Shown: in pieces, positions 38,117-45,830 of the stretch | How the letters are laid out: each line of letters starts with the position of its first letter | How positions within the stretch are numbered: the stretch's first letter is position 1 | Assembly (NCBI RefSeq): GCF_014199255.1 | Contig: NZ_JACIJF010000004.1 | Coordinates: 1 to 64,000, forward strand | DNA: 64,000 nt | From: Sphingomonas xinjiangensis | GTDB taxonomy: Bacteria > Pseudomonadota > Alphaproteobacteria > Sphingomonadales > Sphingomonadaceae | Direction: 5' to 3' | Program-made: the position numbers and the translations under genes | The notes under the pieces: generated by a model | Database searches by the model: none | The model's input: only the letters and a program-made list of their open reading frames with translations | What the model was told of the DNA's origin: nothing

Positions 38117-39522
38117 GCCGTCTGATCGTCATTTCCAATCGTGTAAGTGCCCCGACCGGCTCGCACTCGGGCGCGCAGGGCGGCCTCGCCGTCGCACTCC
38201 AGGCTGCGCTCGCCGAAATGGGCGGCATCTGGTTTGGCTGGTCGGGTGAACAGACCGACGCCTTCACCGGCCAGGTCAACCTGCACCGCGGCGACGGCTA
38301 CACCACCGCCACCGTCGACCTCGAAGAACAGGACATCGAGGAATATTATAACGGCTACGCCAACCGCACGTTGTGGCCGCTCTTCCACTACCGCATCGAC
38401 CTGGCCGAATATGAGCGCGGCTTCGCGGGCGGGTACCAGCGCGCCAACGAACGCTTTGCCGAGACTGTCCGCCCGCTGGTCGAGGAAGAAGACGCGGTGT
38501 GGATCCAGGATTACCACATGATCCCGCTCGGCCAGGAGCTGCGCAACCGCGGCTGCGCCAACCGGATCGGCTTCTTCCTCCACACCCCTTGGCCGCCGCG
38601 CCGCCTGCTCGGCACGCTGCCGGAAGCCGCCGAGCTGGTCGAGACCATGTTCGCCTATGACCTGATCGGCTTCCACACCCAGGAATGGCTCGAATCCTTC
38701 TGCGACTTCGCTCAGCGCGACATGGGCGCCGAGATCGAGGACGGCGACGTGATCCGCTACCGCGGCCGCAGCGTGCGGGTGATCGTCTGCCCGATCGGCA
38801 TCGACGCCGGCGAGTTCCGCACGCTGTCCGACAGCGAGACCGCCCGCGACACGTTCAGGCAAATGAAGCTGAGCGCCACCGGCCGCTCGATGATCGTCGG
38901 CGTCGACCGGCTCGATTACTCCAAGGGGCTCGAAGAGCGCTTCCTCGGCTACGAACGCTTTCTCCGCGAGCATCCCGAGACGCGCAAGGAAGTGTTCCTG
39001 CTCCAGATCGCGCCGCCCTCGCGCGCCGCGGTGGAAACCTATCAGCGCATTCGTAACGTATTGGAAACGCTATCGGGCAGGATCAACGGCGAGCATGCCG
39101 ATCTCGACTGGGTACCGATCCGCTACGTTAACCAAGGCTACTCGCGCGACGTCCTCGCCGGCGTGTATCGCGCCAGCAAGATCGGGCTGGTCACGCCCTT
39201 GCGCGACGGCATGAACCTGGTCGCCAAAGAATATGTCGCCGCACAAGATCCGGAGGACCCGGGCGTCCTGATCCTCTCCCGCTTCGCTGGCGCCGCGGCG
39301 CAGATGGAAGAGGCCGTACTGGTGAACCCCTACAGCGCCGAGGAAATCTCCGACGCCATCCTCCAGGCGCTCCGCATGCCCCGCGCCGAGCGTATCCGCC
39401 GCTGGCGCGCAATGATGGACGGCATCGAGCGCGAGGACGTACTGTGGTGGCGCAAGCGCTTCACCGACGCGCTGCTGGAGGTGCCGCTAGCCGGTCCGAA
39501 AGCAGGGGCCACTACGATCTAG
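38113..39522 (+). CDS. otsA: Trehalose-6-phosphate synthase
   Basis: A 469-residue GT20 enzyme joining UDP-glucose and glucose-6-phosphate. LIVISNRVSAPTGSHSGAQG with GGLAVAL lies at the N-terminus, YYNGYANRTLWPLFHYR and VDRLDYSKGLEERF follow, and RDGMNLVAKEYVAAQ forms the donor site near the C-terminus. The start is the TTG at 38113 inside the GH15 stop (TTGA). With otsB it gives the full OtsAB pathway for an osmotic and stress protectant. Confidence 0.94.
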   Translation: MSRLIVISNRVSAPTGSHSGAQGGLAVALQAALAEMGGIWFGWSGEQTDAFTGQVNLHRGDGYTTATVDLEEQDIEEYYNGYANRTLWPLFHYRIDLAEYERGFAGGYQRANERFAETVRPLVEEEDAVWIQDYHMIPLGQELRNRGCANRIGFFLHTPWPPRRLLGTLPEAAELVETMFAYDLIGFHTQEWLESFCDFAQRDMGAEIEDGDVIRYRGRSVRVIVCPIGIDAGEFRTLSDSETARDTFRQMKLSATGRSMIVGVDRLDYSKGLEERFLGYERFLREHPETRKEVFLLQIAPPSRAAVETYQRIRNVLETLSGRINGEHADLDWVPIRYVNQGYSRDVLAGVYRASKIGLVTPLRDGMNLVAKEYVAAQDPEDPGVLILSRFAGAAAQMEEAVLVNPYSAEEISDAILQALRMPRAERIRRWRAMMDGIEREDVLWWRKRFTDALLEVPLAGPKAGATTI

Positions 39523-39655
39523 CTGCGTACGGCGCCTGCGATGCTATCGAGCACCAGACGCTTGCCCCCAACGCATTTGCTGTTGCGGTGCGTAGCTCTA
39601 CCAATGCGCCGCAAGGCTGTGGTCTGCCACTATTATCGCATAGCCATCGTGGCCT

Positions 39656-39967
39656 TCAATGGCTTGCAATCGCGCAAGGCGTCCAGCTCCGCCGGTCTCG
39701 CCGATCGTCGGATGCGAGTACCTCTTCGAGATAGAAGCTGTGTGCAATGTTGCGTACCACCTCTTGCGCTCCGCCGCTGTACTCCTCAGCGATGACAGCA
39801 AAAACGTTGACCAACTCGCGAAGAAACCCCTTATCCAAGGCTTGAAGATCGTTCCCCAACTGCTCCAGCATCTCAACGGCATTGTCAGAATCCAGAATCT
39901 CGTCGTCGGTTAGCTCAAGAAATACCATGAAATCGGCAATTATGTGGGCGATCTGAATAGCTATCAT
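39656..39967 (-). CDS. Immunity-type protein, distal copy 3 (C-terminus frameshifted)
   Basis: A 103-residue paralogue of the immunity proteins at 40573 and 40126. IADFMVFLELTDDEILDSDN, FLRELVNVFAVIAEEYSGGA and VVRNIAHSFYLEEVLA match them closely. The last 18 residues (DDRRDRRSWTPCAIASH) do not; reading one frame over gives PAELDALRD, the expected ending, so a frameshift near 39700 has altered the tail. The frame is also open upstream to 40072 through sequence resembling a toxin C-terminus. It may still fold, or be decaying. Confidence 0.65.
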   Translation of the reverse strand: MIAIQIAHIIADFMVFLELTDDEILDSDNAVEMLEQLGNDLQALDKGFLRELVNVFAVIAEEYSGGAQEVVRNIAHSFYLEEVLASDDRRDRRSWTPCAIASH

Positions 39968-40072
39968 GGCCGGACTCCCTTGACATCGACGTTGTCGCCT
40001 CTCCAGCAGCAGCTTCTGGGCGTTGAGAGGAAGCGGAGCTGCCCAATCTCTGACAGGCTGGTGCCGCGGCAA
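39965..40072 (-). pseudogene. Remnant of a toxin 3' end upstream of immunity copy 3
   Basis: Just before the copy-3 ATG, the minus strand reads RDWAAPLPLNAQKLLLE and, one base shifted, GDNVDVKGVRP followed by TGA overlapping the ATG. This lines up with the end of the intact toxin (GVWEVPNPAQKTKALKLL ... TTINVRVVKP, stop, with the same ATGA junction). It is the tail of a lost toxin gene, now frameshifted. Confidence 0.6.
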
Positions 40073-40125
40073 TCACACTACCTGGGTAAGCAGTTACCCC
40101 TCCCCTGGGCTGCTGCGGTAGGCGC

Positions 40126-40440
40126 TCACTCCTCCTCCGCGTCGCGCACCGCTTCCAGTTCGGCCAGTTTCACCGGATCGTCGGCTGCCAGCGCCTCTTC
40201 GAGATAGAAGTCGTGAGCCAGGTTGCGCACCAGCCGCTGCGCCTCGCCGCTATACTCCGGAGCTATCACAGAGAACGCGTTGACAAGCTCGCGGAGAAAA
40301 GGCTTATCGAGCGCCTGAAGACCGCCCCCTAGCGCTTCAATCATTTGGACAGCCGTATCGGGATCGAGATTTTCGTCTTCCGTCAGATCAAGAAACAACG
40401 ATAGGTTTGCGATAATACGCGCGACTTGGAGGGCAATCCT
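40126..40440 (-). pseudogene. Immunity-type gene, copy 2, start codon lost
   Basis: Reads as a 104-residue paralogue: IALQVARIIANLSLFLDLTE, then ALGGGLQALDKPFLRELVNA and APEYSGEAQRLVRNLAHDF, ending KLAELEAVRDAEEE. At the position of the ATG in copy 1 (CCATGATT) this copy has CCAGGATT, so the start codon has become AGG. A TTG at 40398 would give only the last 90 residues. The body has no stops, so the loss looks recent or translation starts elsewhere. Confidence 0.65.
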
Positions 40441-40520
40441 GGCTCTACTACCCTGACCTTGGTGTTGGTACCGCTCACCTTGTTGATCAGCGCTATAGCG
40501 CTTGAGCGTTTCTTAAAGTG
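40440..40520 (-). pseudogene. Remnant of a toxin 3' end upstream of immunity copy 2
   Basis: Twenty-seven codons on the minus strand read KKRSSAIALINKVSGTNTKV then RVVEP, aligning with the end of the intact toxin (KTKALKLLKDMKVTTINV then RVVKP). The stop codon that should follow (TGA in CCATGA) is GGA here, from the same base change that removed the copy-2 start codon. Confidence 0.6.
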
Positions 40521-40572
40521 TCACTGACCGGCGACCTAGACGCAGACCGCGCTCCCGGTATTGTCTCAGCCT

Positions 40573-40884
40573 TTAGGCTCGCGCATCGCGTAGAGCCTCC
40601 AACTCCGCCAGCCTCATCGGATCGTCGGCTGCCAGGACTTCTTCGAGATAGAAGCTGTGCGCGATGTTGCGCACGACCTCTTGTGCTTCGCCACTGTATT
40701 CCGGGGTGATCACTGCAAAAGCATCGATCAGCTCTCGAAGGAAGCCCTTGTCCAAGGCTTCCAGGTCGCTTCCTAGCTGCTCCATCATTTGGACGGCTGC
40801 ATCCGGATCGAGAACGTCGTCATCTGTTAGATCAAGAAATATCATGTAATGCGCGATCATGCGCGCGATCTGTGTAGCAATCAT
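40573..40884 (-). CDS. Immunity-type protein for the adjacent toxin, copy 1
   Basis: A 103-residue acidic, helical protein starting inside the toxin stop codon (ATGA overlap), the usual arrangement of a toxin with its cognate immunity protein. It has no signal peptide. I do not recognise a named family; key conserved segments across the three local copies are IFLDLTDDDVLDPD, LEALDKGFLRELIDAF, PEYSGEAQEVVRNIAH and FYLEEVLAADDP. Predicted role: bind and block the C-terminal nuclease domain of the toxin at 40881. Confidence 0.75.
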   Translation of the reverse strand: MIATQIARMIAHYMIFLDLTDDDVLDPDAAVQMMEQLGSDLEALDKGFLRELIDAFAVITPEYSGEAQEVVRNIAHSFYLEEVLAADDPMRLAELEALRDARA

Positions 40885-41693
40885 GGCTTTACCACTCTCA
40901 CATTTATGGTGGTAACTTTCATGTCTTTAAGCAGCTTTAAAGCTTTCGTCTTCTGAGCAGGGTTAGGAACTTCCCAAACCCCAATAAGACGCTTTTGCGC
41001 CAGCACCTCTGACTGCCGCAATAACCGGGCTCGCGCGCGTGGGGCAGTCACGACAACCATCTTTCGATCGATCACGTAGTCGCCCTGTACGCCATCGAAC
41101 TTCACCGGCCGCTTCGATCCGTCCGGCATCGTTCGCATCAATGTCGGCGCTTGGCCGTGCCGCGCGCCCGCTGCAGCGTCGTTATATCGAGTTGCTGGAC
41201 TAGCCTTGCCGAGGTTCTCTTTAACCCAGCCGATCTCGGGCGGATCAAAGGTTGGGCGGGGTGTCAGCTTTCCAAGACTACGCAACTTAGAAACCCTGGC
41301 AACGGCCACTCCCGGCGCGGCTGCCAGCGCGGCGTTGCCGGCGACTGACCCGGTGGCACGACCGATATCGCGCGCCGAGGCGTTGGCTACAGCGTCGGCT
41401 GCACGCGCGACCTGGACACGAGCCGGCGTGTCTTCGGCGGCTATCACCCGATCGATCGTCTCGCCGATGCCCCGGCGAGCGTTCCGAACGGTCGTGACCG
41501 AGTTCGTCGTCATTACGGAATACGCACCTGCGACCGCCTCTTTCGCAGCACCGTACAACCCTTCGCCCACCCCGCCGACGAACTCAGCGACCGGCTTTGG
41601 CTTGTTCCGGGGCCGACTTGGGAGTGGCCGTAGCCCTCCCTCAACCGCGTCGGCATCTGACTGCCCCTTGCTAAGTCTCGGCTTGCTGAGCAT
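40881..41693 (-). CDS. Polymorphic toxin, C-terminal part with nuclease-like domain
   Basis: A 270-residue frame ending in a likely restriction-endonuclease-fold toxin domain (about 170-270): GARHGQAPTL, VKFDGVQGDYVIDRKM with Asp and the D-x-K-like IDRK, LLRQSEVLAQ, and IGVWEVPNPAQK. This resembles the Tox-REase-5 type group; the name is from memory. The middle (residues 35-135) is Ala/Val-rich helical linker. The ATG at 41693 has AAGGGG only 4 bases upstream. The likely true N-terminus lies in another frame (41671-41967), so this gene may be frameshifted. Base composition is visibly less GC-rich than neighbours. Confidence 0.72.
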   Translation of the reverse strand: MLSKPRLSKGQSDADAVEGGLRPLPSRPRNKPKPVAEFVGGVGEGLYGAAKEAVAGAYSVMTTNSVTTVRNARRGIGETIDRVIAAEDTPARVQVARAADAVANASARDIGRATGSVAGNAALAAAPGVAVARVSKLRSLGKLTPRPTFDPPEIGWVKENLGKASPATRYNDAAAGARHGQAPTLMRTMPDGSKRPVKFDGVQGDYVIDRKMVVVTAPRARARLLRQSEVLAQKRLIGVWEVPNPAQKTKALKLLKDMKVTTINVRVVKP

Positions 41694-41967
41694 GCGACCC
41701 CTTCGCATTTGGCGATGTTGCCGCCCGCGGCTTCCGCTGGTCGCCACGCCCGACAGTGCTGGGGCGCGGCTGCTTGCGCCCCGGGCGGAGCCGGTCCCGC
41801 CCGCCCATGATACTGACCGATCCCGCAAAGGTGAACCGGCCATCTGCCGGATCGTGCCACGGATTGAACTTGAACTCGATTCCATCCGAATGTCGAGGCG
41901 GCAGCTCGCCTGTCCTCAGCCATGTCGAAAAAGCGCTCGCCTGCTCACGCTTCGCCATCTGGGTCAT
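41671..41967 (-). CDS. Toxin N-terminal leader, out of frame with the toxin body
   Basis: A 98-residue frame with a good GGGGGAGG site before ATG 41967. FSTWLRTGELPPRHSDGIEF followed by KFNPWHDPADGRFTFAG is the leader I know from polymorphic toxins of sphingomonads and related bacteria, where it directly precedes linker and toxin domain in one protein. Here it ends at a TAG at 41671-41673, overlapping the toxin body by about 20 bases in the +1 register. Either a one-base indel has split the gene or the two are joined by frameshifting. Confidence 0.65.
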   Translation of the reverse strand: MTQMAKREQASAFSTWLRTGELPPRHSDGIEFKFNPWHDPADGRFTFAGSVSIMGGRDRLRPGRKQPRPSTVGRGDQRKPRAATSPNAKGSHAQQAET

Positions 41968-42068
41968 GCCGCCTCCCCCATTGCGTCGAGAACATTTGCG
42001 GAACGATTTTCTACAAGTCAAGCCGCGGCAATGCGTAGGGAGGATCGCGAACGGCTGTAAGCAAGTGA

Positions 42069-42145
42069 TGGTGCCCCGAGAGAGACTCGAACTCCCGACC
42101 TTTGGTTTAGGAAACCACTGCTCTGTCCTGCTGAGCTATCGGGGC
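42069..42145 (-). tRNA. tRNA-Arg (anticodon CCT)
   Basis: A 77-base cloverleaf with encoded CCA. The acceptor stem is GCCCCGA with TCGGGGC and discriminator A; the anticodon loop TTCCTAA gives CCT, the T arm TTCGAGT. The first anticodon-stem pair is a mismatch. It reads rare AGG codons in this GC-rich genome. The 3' end faces the toxin locus. Confidence 0.93.
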
Positions 42146-42179
42146 ACGTTGCCGCTGGTAAAGAGCCCTGAGGCAGGAA

Positions 42180-42647
42180 TCAATTGCAAGCCTCGGGAGG
42201 AACCACGGGCAGCGGCAGCGGCGCAACCGGGATGCCCTCCTCAATCAGTTCCTTCGCCTGCTCGGCAGTGGCTTGACCATGAATGGAGGCAGCTGGCGCG
42301 TCCCCCACGTGCATCGCACGCGCCTTATCGGTGAATGCAGACCCCACCCATTGCGACTTTTCGAGCAGCGTTGCCTGTGCTGCGGCCAACTTTGCGATGG
42401 CGGCCTTCACCGCTGCTGGAGACCGTGTCTGGTTAGGTGCACTCACACCGGGAGCCGGCATCCTTTCGGCGCGCTGATTGCTCTTGGCAGCGAGGTTTGG
42501 AGCCATCACCGCCTTCGTGACGTCCTTGTCACCGCAGATCGGGCATAGGATCAGGCCGGCGTCGCGCTGCTCCTCATAGGTCGTGCTGGATCCGAACCAT
42601 GCTTCAAAAACATGCGATGCCGTGCACTTCAAGTCGAAGACGATCAT
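42180..42647 (-). CDS. DUF1178-family protein
   Basis: A 155-residue protein opening MIVFDLKCTASHVFEAWFGS, with a second cysteine pair CPICGDKDV, forming a small zinc-ribbon-like unit typical of DUF1178. The C-terminal half is Ala/Pro-rich with a conserved-looking helix (SIHGQATAEQAKELIEEGIP). Function unknown. It follows the amidase gene with a 4-base overlap, so amidase, glutaredoxin and this protein form one operon. Confidence 0.88.
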   Translation of the reverse strand: MIVFDLKCTASHVFEAWFGSSTTYEEQRDAGLILCPICGDKDVTKAVMAPNLAAKSNQRAERMPAPGVSAPNQTRSPAAVKAAIAKLAAAQATLLEKSQWVGSAFTDKARAMHVGDAPAASIHGQATAEQAKELIEEGIPVAPLPLPVVPPEACN

Positions 42648-43465
42648 GCCAGGGTGACCGCTGGTGTCACGCGGCGATGCTTCAGAACCGGTACGCGCTC
42701 ACGTGCTTCTCGAACGCGCGCCGGATCGACCTGGACGAAACCCATCCCGGCTTGGTCGTGCATGTCGAGCAACACCTCGCCCCAGGGGCCGACCGCAAGG
42801 CTGTGTCCATAGGTGGCGCGGCCGTCTTCATGCTCGCCGGTCTGCGCCGCCGCCAGCACGAACGCGCCGGCTTCGATCGCGCGCGCACGTAGCAACACGT
42901 GCCAATGCGCCGCACCGGTGGAACGGGTGAACGCCGCAGGCACTGCGAACAAGGTCGCGCCGGCATCGCTCAGCGTCCGGAACAGATCGGGAAAGCGAAG
43001 ATCATAGCAGATTGCCAGGCCTAGGATGCCGAGCGGCGTTTCGACCAGCACGGCGCCCTCGCCGGCGGCATAGCGGTCGGATTCACGCCATCGCTCGCCA
43101 TCGGGCAGATCGACGTCGAACAAGTGCATCTTGTCATAGCGTGCCCGCACATCGCCGCGATCGTCGATGACGAAGCCGCGATTGGCCAGCTTACCGTCGG
43201 GTCGGACGACCGCAAGACTGCCAAGGTGCACCCAGATACCGTGGCGTGCCGCGGCTTCCCGCACGCTTGCCAGCACGCGATCATCCTCCTCGCTAGCCAG
43301 CGACCCTGCCGCTCGGTCGCGGTCTCTGTCCAGCAGCCCAGACATTTCCGGCGTGAACAGCATGGCCGCACCCTGCCCTGCGGCATGCGCGACTGCTTCA
43401 ACAAGCGTACGCCCGTTGGCCGCGGGATCGATCCCGCTCGTCATCTGCAGCAAGGCAGCTTTCAT
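42644..43465 (-). CDS. Carbon-nitrogen hydrolase, Nit1/Nit2-like amidase
   Basis: A 273-residue nitrilase-superfamily enzyme with the full Glu-Lys-Cys triad: Glu in FTPEMSG, Lys in YDKMHLFDVD and Cys in GLAICYDLRFPDLF. The sequence resembles the Nit1/Nit2 group, which repairs deaminated glutathione; that substrate would fit the glutaredoxin gene directly upstream but is inferred. Starts and stops overlap both neighbours by 4 bases. Confidence 0.9.
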   Translation of the reverse strand: MKAALLQMTSGIDPAANGRTLVEAVAHAAGQGAAMLFTPEMSGLLDRDRDRAAGSLASEEDDRVLASVREAAARHGIWVHLGSLAVVRPDGKLANRGFVIDDRGDVRARYDKMHLFDVDLPDGERWRESDRYAAGEGAVLVETPLGILGLAICYDLRFPDLFRTLSDAGATLFAVPAAFTRSTGAAHWHVLLRARAIEAGAFVLAAAQTGEHEDGRATYGHSLAVGPWGEVLLDMHDQAGMGFVQVDPARVREARERVPVLKHRRVTPAVTLA

Positions 43466-43719
43466 GCGGCTAACAGGGGATCCAGTCCGCCTTGCCGATC
43501 GAGCGCCGCCAGATCGTCCGATCCGCCGATGTGGCGGTCGTCGATGAATATCTGCGGCACCGTGGTACGACCATTCGCCCGCTGGATCATCTCCTGGCGC
43601 TTGGAGCCGCCCATGCCGATATCGACCTCTTCAAAGGCTACGCCCTTGGATTGCAAAAGCCCCTTTGCGCGCGTGCAATAGGGGCAGAAAGTCTTGGTAT
43701 AGATTTCGATTTTCGCCAT
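43462..43719 (-). CDS. grxC: Glutaredoxin 3
   Basis: An 85-residue dithiol glutaredoxin with the active site CPYC at 12-15, the TVPQIFIDD cis-Pro loop and GGSDDLAAL at the glutathione site. It reduces disulfides using glutathione and could serve the ArsC reductase encoded at 33 kb. It leads the three-gene minus-strand operon grxC-amidase-DUF1178. Confidence 0.94.
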   Translation of the reverse strand: MAKIEIYTKTFCPYCTRAKGLLQSKGVAFEEVDIGMGGSKRQEMIQRANGRTTVPQIFIDDRHIGGSDDLAALDRQGGLDPLLAA

Positions 43720-43753
43720 GATCTTCCTGACCTGTGTTGCGTGCAGGCGCTTG

Positions 43754-44485
43754 TCAATCCGCCTCGGCGTCGTGGAGAACGCGCGCCCAGCACAGAAGGA
43801 TCACCCGCGCCGCGCCGCCGCGCTTCAGCACGCGGGTACACGCGTTCGCCGTCGCGCCGCTGGTGTGCACATCGTCGATCAGCACGATGGTCTTGCCGCG
43901 GAGGATGGCCTGGGCATCTGGCGCCAGGGCGAACGCGCCGGAGACTGCCTTTGCGCGCCCTTTTGGACCAAGCCCGCGCAGGATCGGCGTTGCCTTCACC
44001 CGTCGCAGCAGCTCGACGTCGCTGGGCGTGCCGGACGCACGCGACAGTGATCGGGCGATCAGCGCCGCCTGATTAAAGCCACGGCTCCAGGTGCGCCAGC
44101 GATGCAGCGGCACCGGTATCAGCAGGTCCGCGTCACTGGGCATCAGCCGCATCATTGCGCGCGCCATCGTGTCCGCGCAGCCCAGCCGCCCGCCATATTT
44201 CAGCTTCAGCGCAACGCCGCGCGCTACGTCGCCATAGGCCACTGCCGCTCGCACGCCGTCATGCGCTGGCGGCGCTGCCATGCACCCGGCGCACAAGGCG
44301 CCCGGTCCTCGATCGAAGTCAAACGGCATGTGGCAGCCGGCGCACCATGGCGGCCCAAGAAAGGTAAGGCTCGACCAGCAGGAGACACAGAAACGATGGT
44401 CTTCCCGCGTCACCTCTCCACAGCCGGGACAGCGCGGTGGCAGCGCGATATCGACCAGCCGGAGAAGCGGAGCAAGTAGGGCCAT
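43754..44485 (-). CDS. ComF-family phosphoribosyltransferase-like protein
   Basis: A 243-residue ComF/GntX-type protein. The N-terminal zinc finger uses paired cysteines (LPPRCPGCGE, FCVSCWSSL, WCAGCHMPF, LCAGCM); the C-terminal phosphoribosyltransferase fold ends with the PRPP loop VLIDDVHTSGATA. In naturally competent bacteria ComF aids DNA uptake; elsewhere its role is unclear. The ATG at 44485 lies 43 bases from the divergent methyltransferase start. It stands 34 bases upstream of grxC. Confidence 0.9.
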   Translation of the reverse strand: MALLAPLLRLVDIALPPRCPGCGEVTREDHRFCVSCWSSLTFLGPPWCAGCHMPFDFDRGPGALCAGCMAAPPAHDGVRAAVAYGDVARGVALKLKYGGRLGCADTMARAMMRLMPSDADLLIPVPLHRWRTWSRGFNQAALIARSLSRASGTPSDVELLRRVKATPILRGLGPKGRAKAVSGAFALAPDAQAILRGKTIVLIDDVHTSGATANACTRVLKRGGAARVILLCWARVLHDAEAD

Positions 44486-44528
44486 CCAGCACTTGTCGCG
44501 AGCGACTGCCCGCTGCACAAGCGCGAGC

Positions 44529-45368
44529 GTGTCTGACTCGGAAATCTTCTCTCGCGGCGTCCGCCGGCTGCGCCGTGACCGGGCCGCACGGGGGTATGCG
44601 GATTTTGCCTTTGTGCGCGAACACATGCTGGGCGGCATTGTCGAGCGCCTAGAGGGGGTGAAGCGCAACTTCCGCGATGTGCTCGATCTGGGGAGCTTTG
44701 CCGGCGATCTCACGATCCCCGGCGCCCGCACCGCGCGCTTGGATGCCGGCTCGACCTTCGCCGCGATGGCCGGCGGTGTGCAGGGCGATGAGGATCGCCT
44801 GCCGTTCGCCGATGCGAGCTTCGATCTGGTGATATCGGCGGGGGTGCTCGATCAAGTCAACGATGTACCCGGCGCGCTTGCCCTGGCACGCCGGGTCCTG
44901 CGGCCCGATGGATTGTTCCTGGGCGCGTTCTTGGGTGCCGGCACGCTAGCCACGCTTCGCGCGACACTGCTGGCGGCAGAGACAGAGCGCCCCGCGGCAC
45001 GCTTCCATCCGCAGATCGATGTCCGCTCCGCAGGCGATCTGTTGGGAAGAGCAGGCTTCACGCTTCCCGTCGCCGATGTCGAGACGCTGACCGTGCGATA
45101 TGGCGGTGTCGCCAATCTGCTGCGCGATCTTCGCGGCATGGCCGCAACCAACCTGCTCCACGATATACAGCCGCTTAGCCGGACAACCTTGGGGCGCGCG
45201 GCAACCGCATTCGCCGAGCGCGCCGATCCCGACGGCCGCACCGCCGAGCGGTTCGAAATCGTGTACTTGACCGGTTGGGCACCCGATCCGTCCCAACCCA
45301 AGCCCGCGCGCCGGGGCAGCGCGACCACCTCGCTAGCCGATGCGCTCAAAGGGGCGCGTCAAAGCTAG
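44529..45368 (+). CDS. BioC/NDUFAF5-like methyltransferase
   Basis: A 279-residue class I SAM methyltransferase: RDVLDLGSFAGDL motif I, then RLPFADASFDLVISAGVLDQ, GALALARRVLRPDG and the C-terminal NLLRDLRGMAATN, a combination seen in BioC-like and NDUFAF5-like proteins (ATP-synthase or complex I assembly in mitochondria). The GTG at 44529 was chosen because the conserved FSRGVRRLRRDRAARG block follows at once; the ribosome site is weak. The stop overlaps that of the convergent mutT by 4 bases. Confidence 0.82.
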   Translation: MSDSEIFSRGVRRLRRDRAARGYADFAFVREHMLGGIVERLEGVKRNFRDVLDLGSFAGDLTIPGARTARLDAGSTFAAMAGGVQGDEDRLPFADASFDLVISAGVLDQVNDVPGALALARRVLRPDGLFLGAFLGAGTLATLRATLLAAETERPAARFHPQIDVRSAGDLLGRAGFTLPVADVETLTVRYGGVANLLRDLRGMAATNLLHDIQPLSRTTLGRAATAFAERADPDGRTAERFEIVYLTGWAPDPSQPKPARRGSATTSLADALKGARQS

Positions 45369-45775
45369 ACGAGCTTCTCCAACGCCGCGATCAAGGGCAC
45401 ATCGGCCGGCGGCATTTCCAGCGCGTGCAGTTCGCCAGGATACACCCATTGCAGTGCGTCTGCGTGCCGCGCGGCCGGTGTGCCGCTCCAGTTCCTCAGC
45501 GTGTACAGCAGCAGCAAGAGATGCTTGGTGCCGAGGGTCTCACTGGCAAAGGCGCAGGGCTTCACCAAGCCGGGATCCAGCGAGATCCCGAGTTCCTCTT
45601 CCAATTCTCGCGCCAACGCGAATTCAGGAAGTTCTCCGGCTTCAACCTTGCCGCCTGGAAACTCCCACAGCCCGGCCATGGGCTTACCGGCGGGCCTGCG
45701 CTGGACAAGCACGCGTCCATCGCCGTCGACCAGCGCGGCCGCTACCACCAACAATATATCCTGCCCGCTAAGCAC
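45365..45775 (-). CDS. mutT: Nudix hydrolase, MutT-type 8-oxo-dGTP pyrophosphatase
   Basis: A 136-residue Nudix enzyme that removes oxidised dGTP. The Nudix box runs from GGKVEAGELPEFALARELEE to ELGI, with all metal-binding Glu residues in place, and RRPAGKPMAGLWEFPGG precedes it. I prefer the GTG at 45775 (CGGGG 7 bases upstream); a GTG at 45805 would add 10 residues. Length is normal for MutT. Confidence 0.88.
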   Translation of the reverse strand: MLSGQDILLVVAAALVDGDGRVLVQRRPAGKPMAGLWEFPGGKVEAGELPEFALARELEEELGISLDPGLVKPCAFASETLGTKHLLLLLYTLRNWSGTPAARHADALQWVYPGELHALEMPPADVPLIAALEKLV

Positions 45776-45830
45776 TTCGTAACCCCGTTCTTCTAGTCGA
45801 TGCACGCCCTCTGGAAGAAATTCGAACCCG

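Noticed and set aside
42069..42145. tRNA-Arg 3' end as a proven attachment site
   Set aside because: I found no second copy of the tRNA end in the toxin region or further left, and no integrase gene; kept only as a hypothesis.
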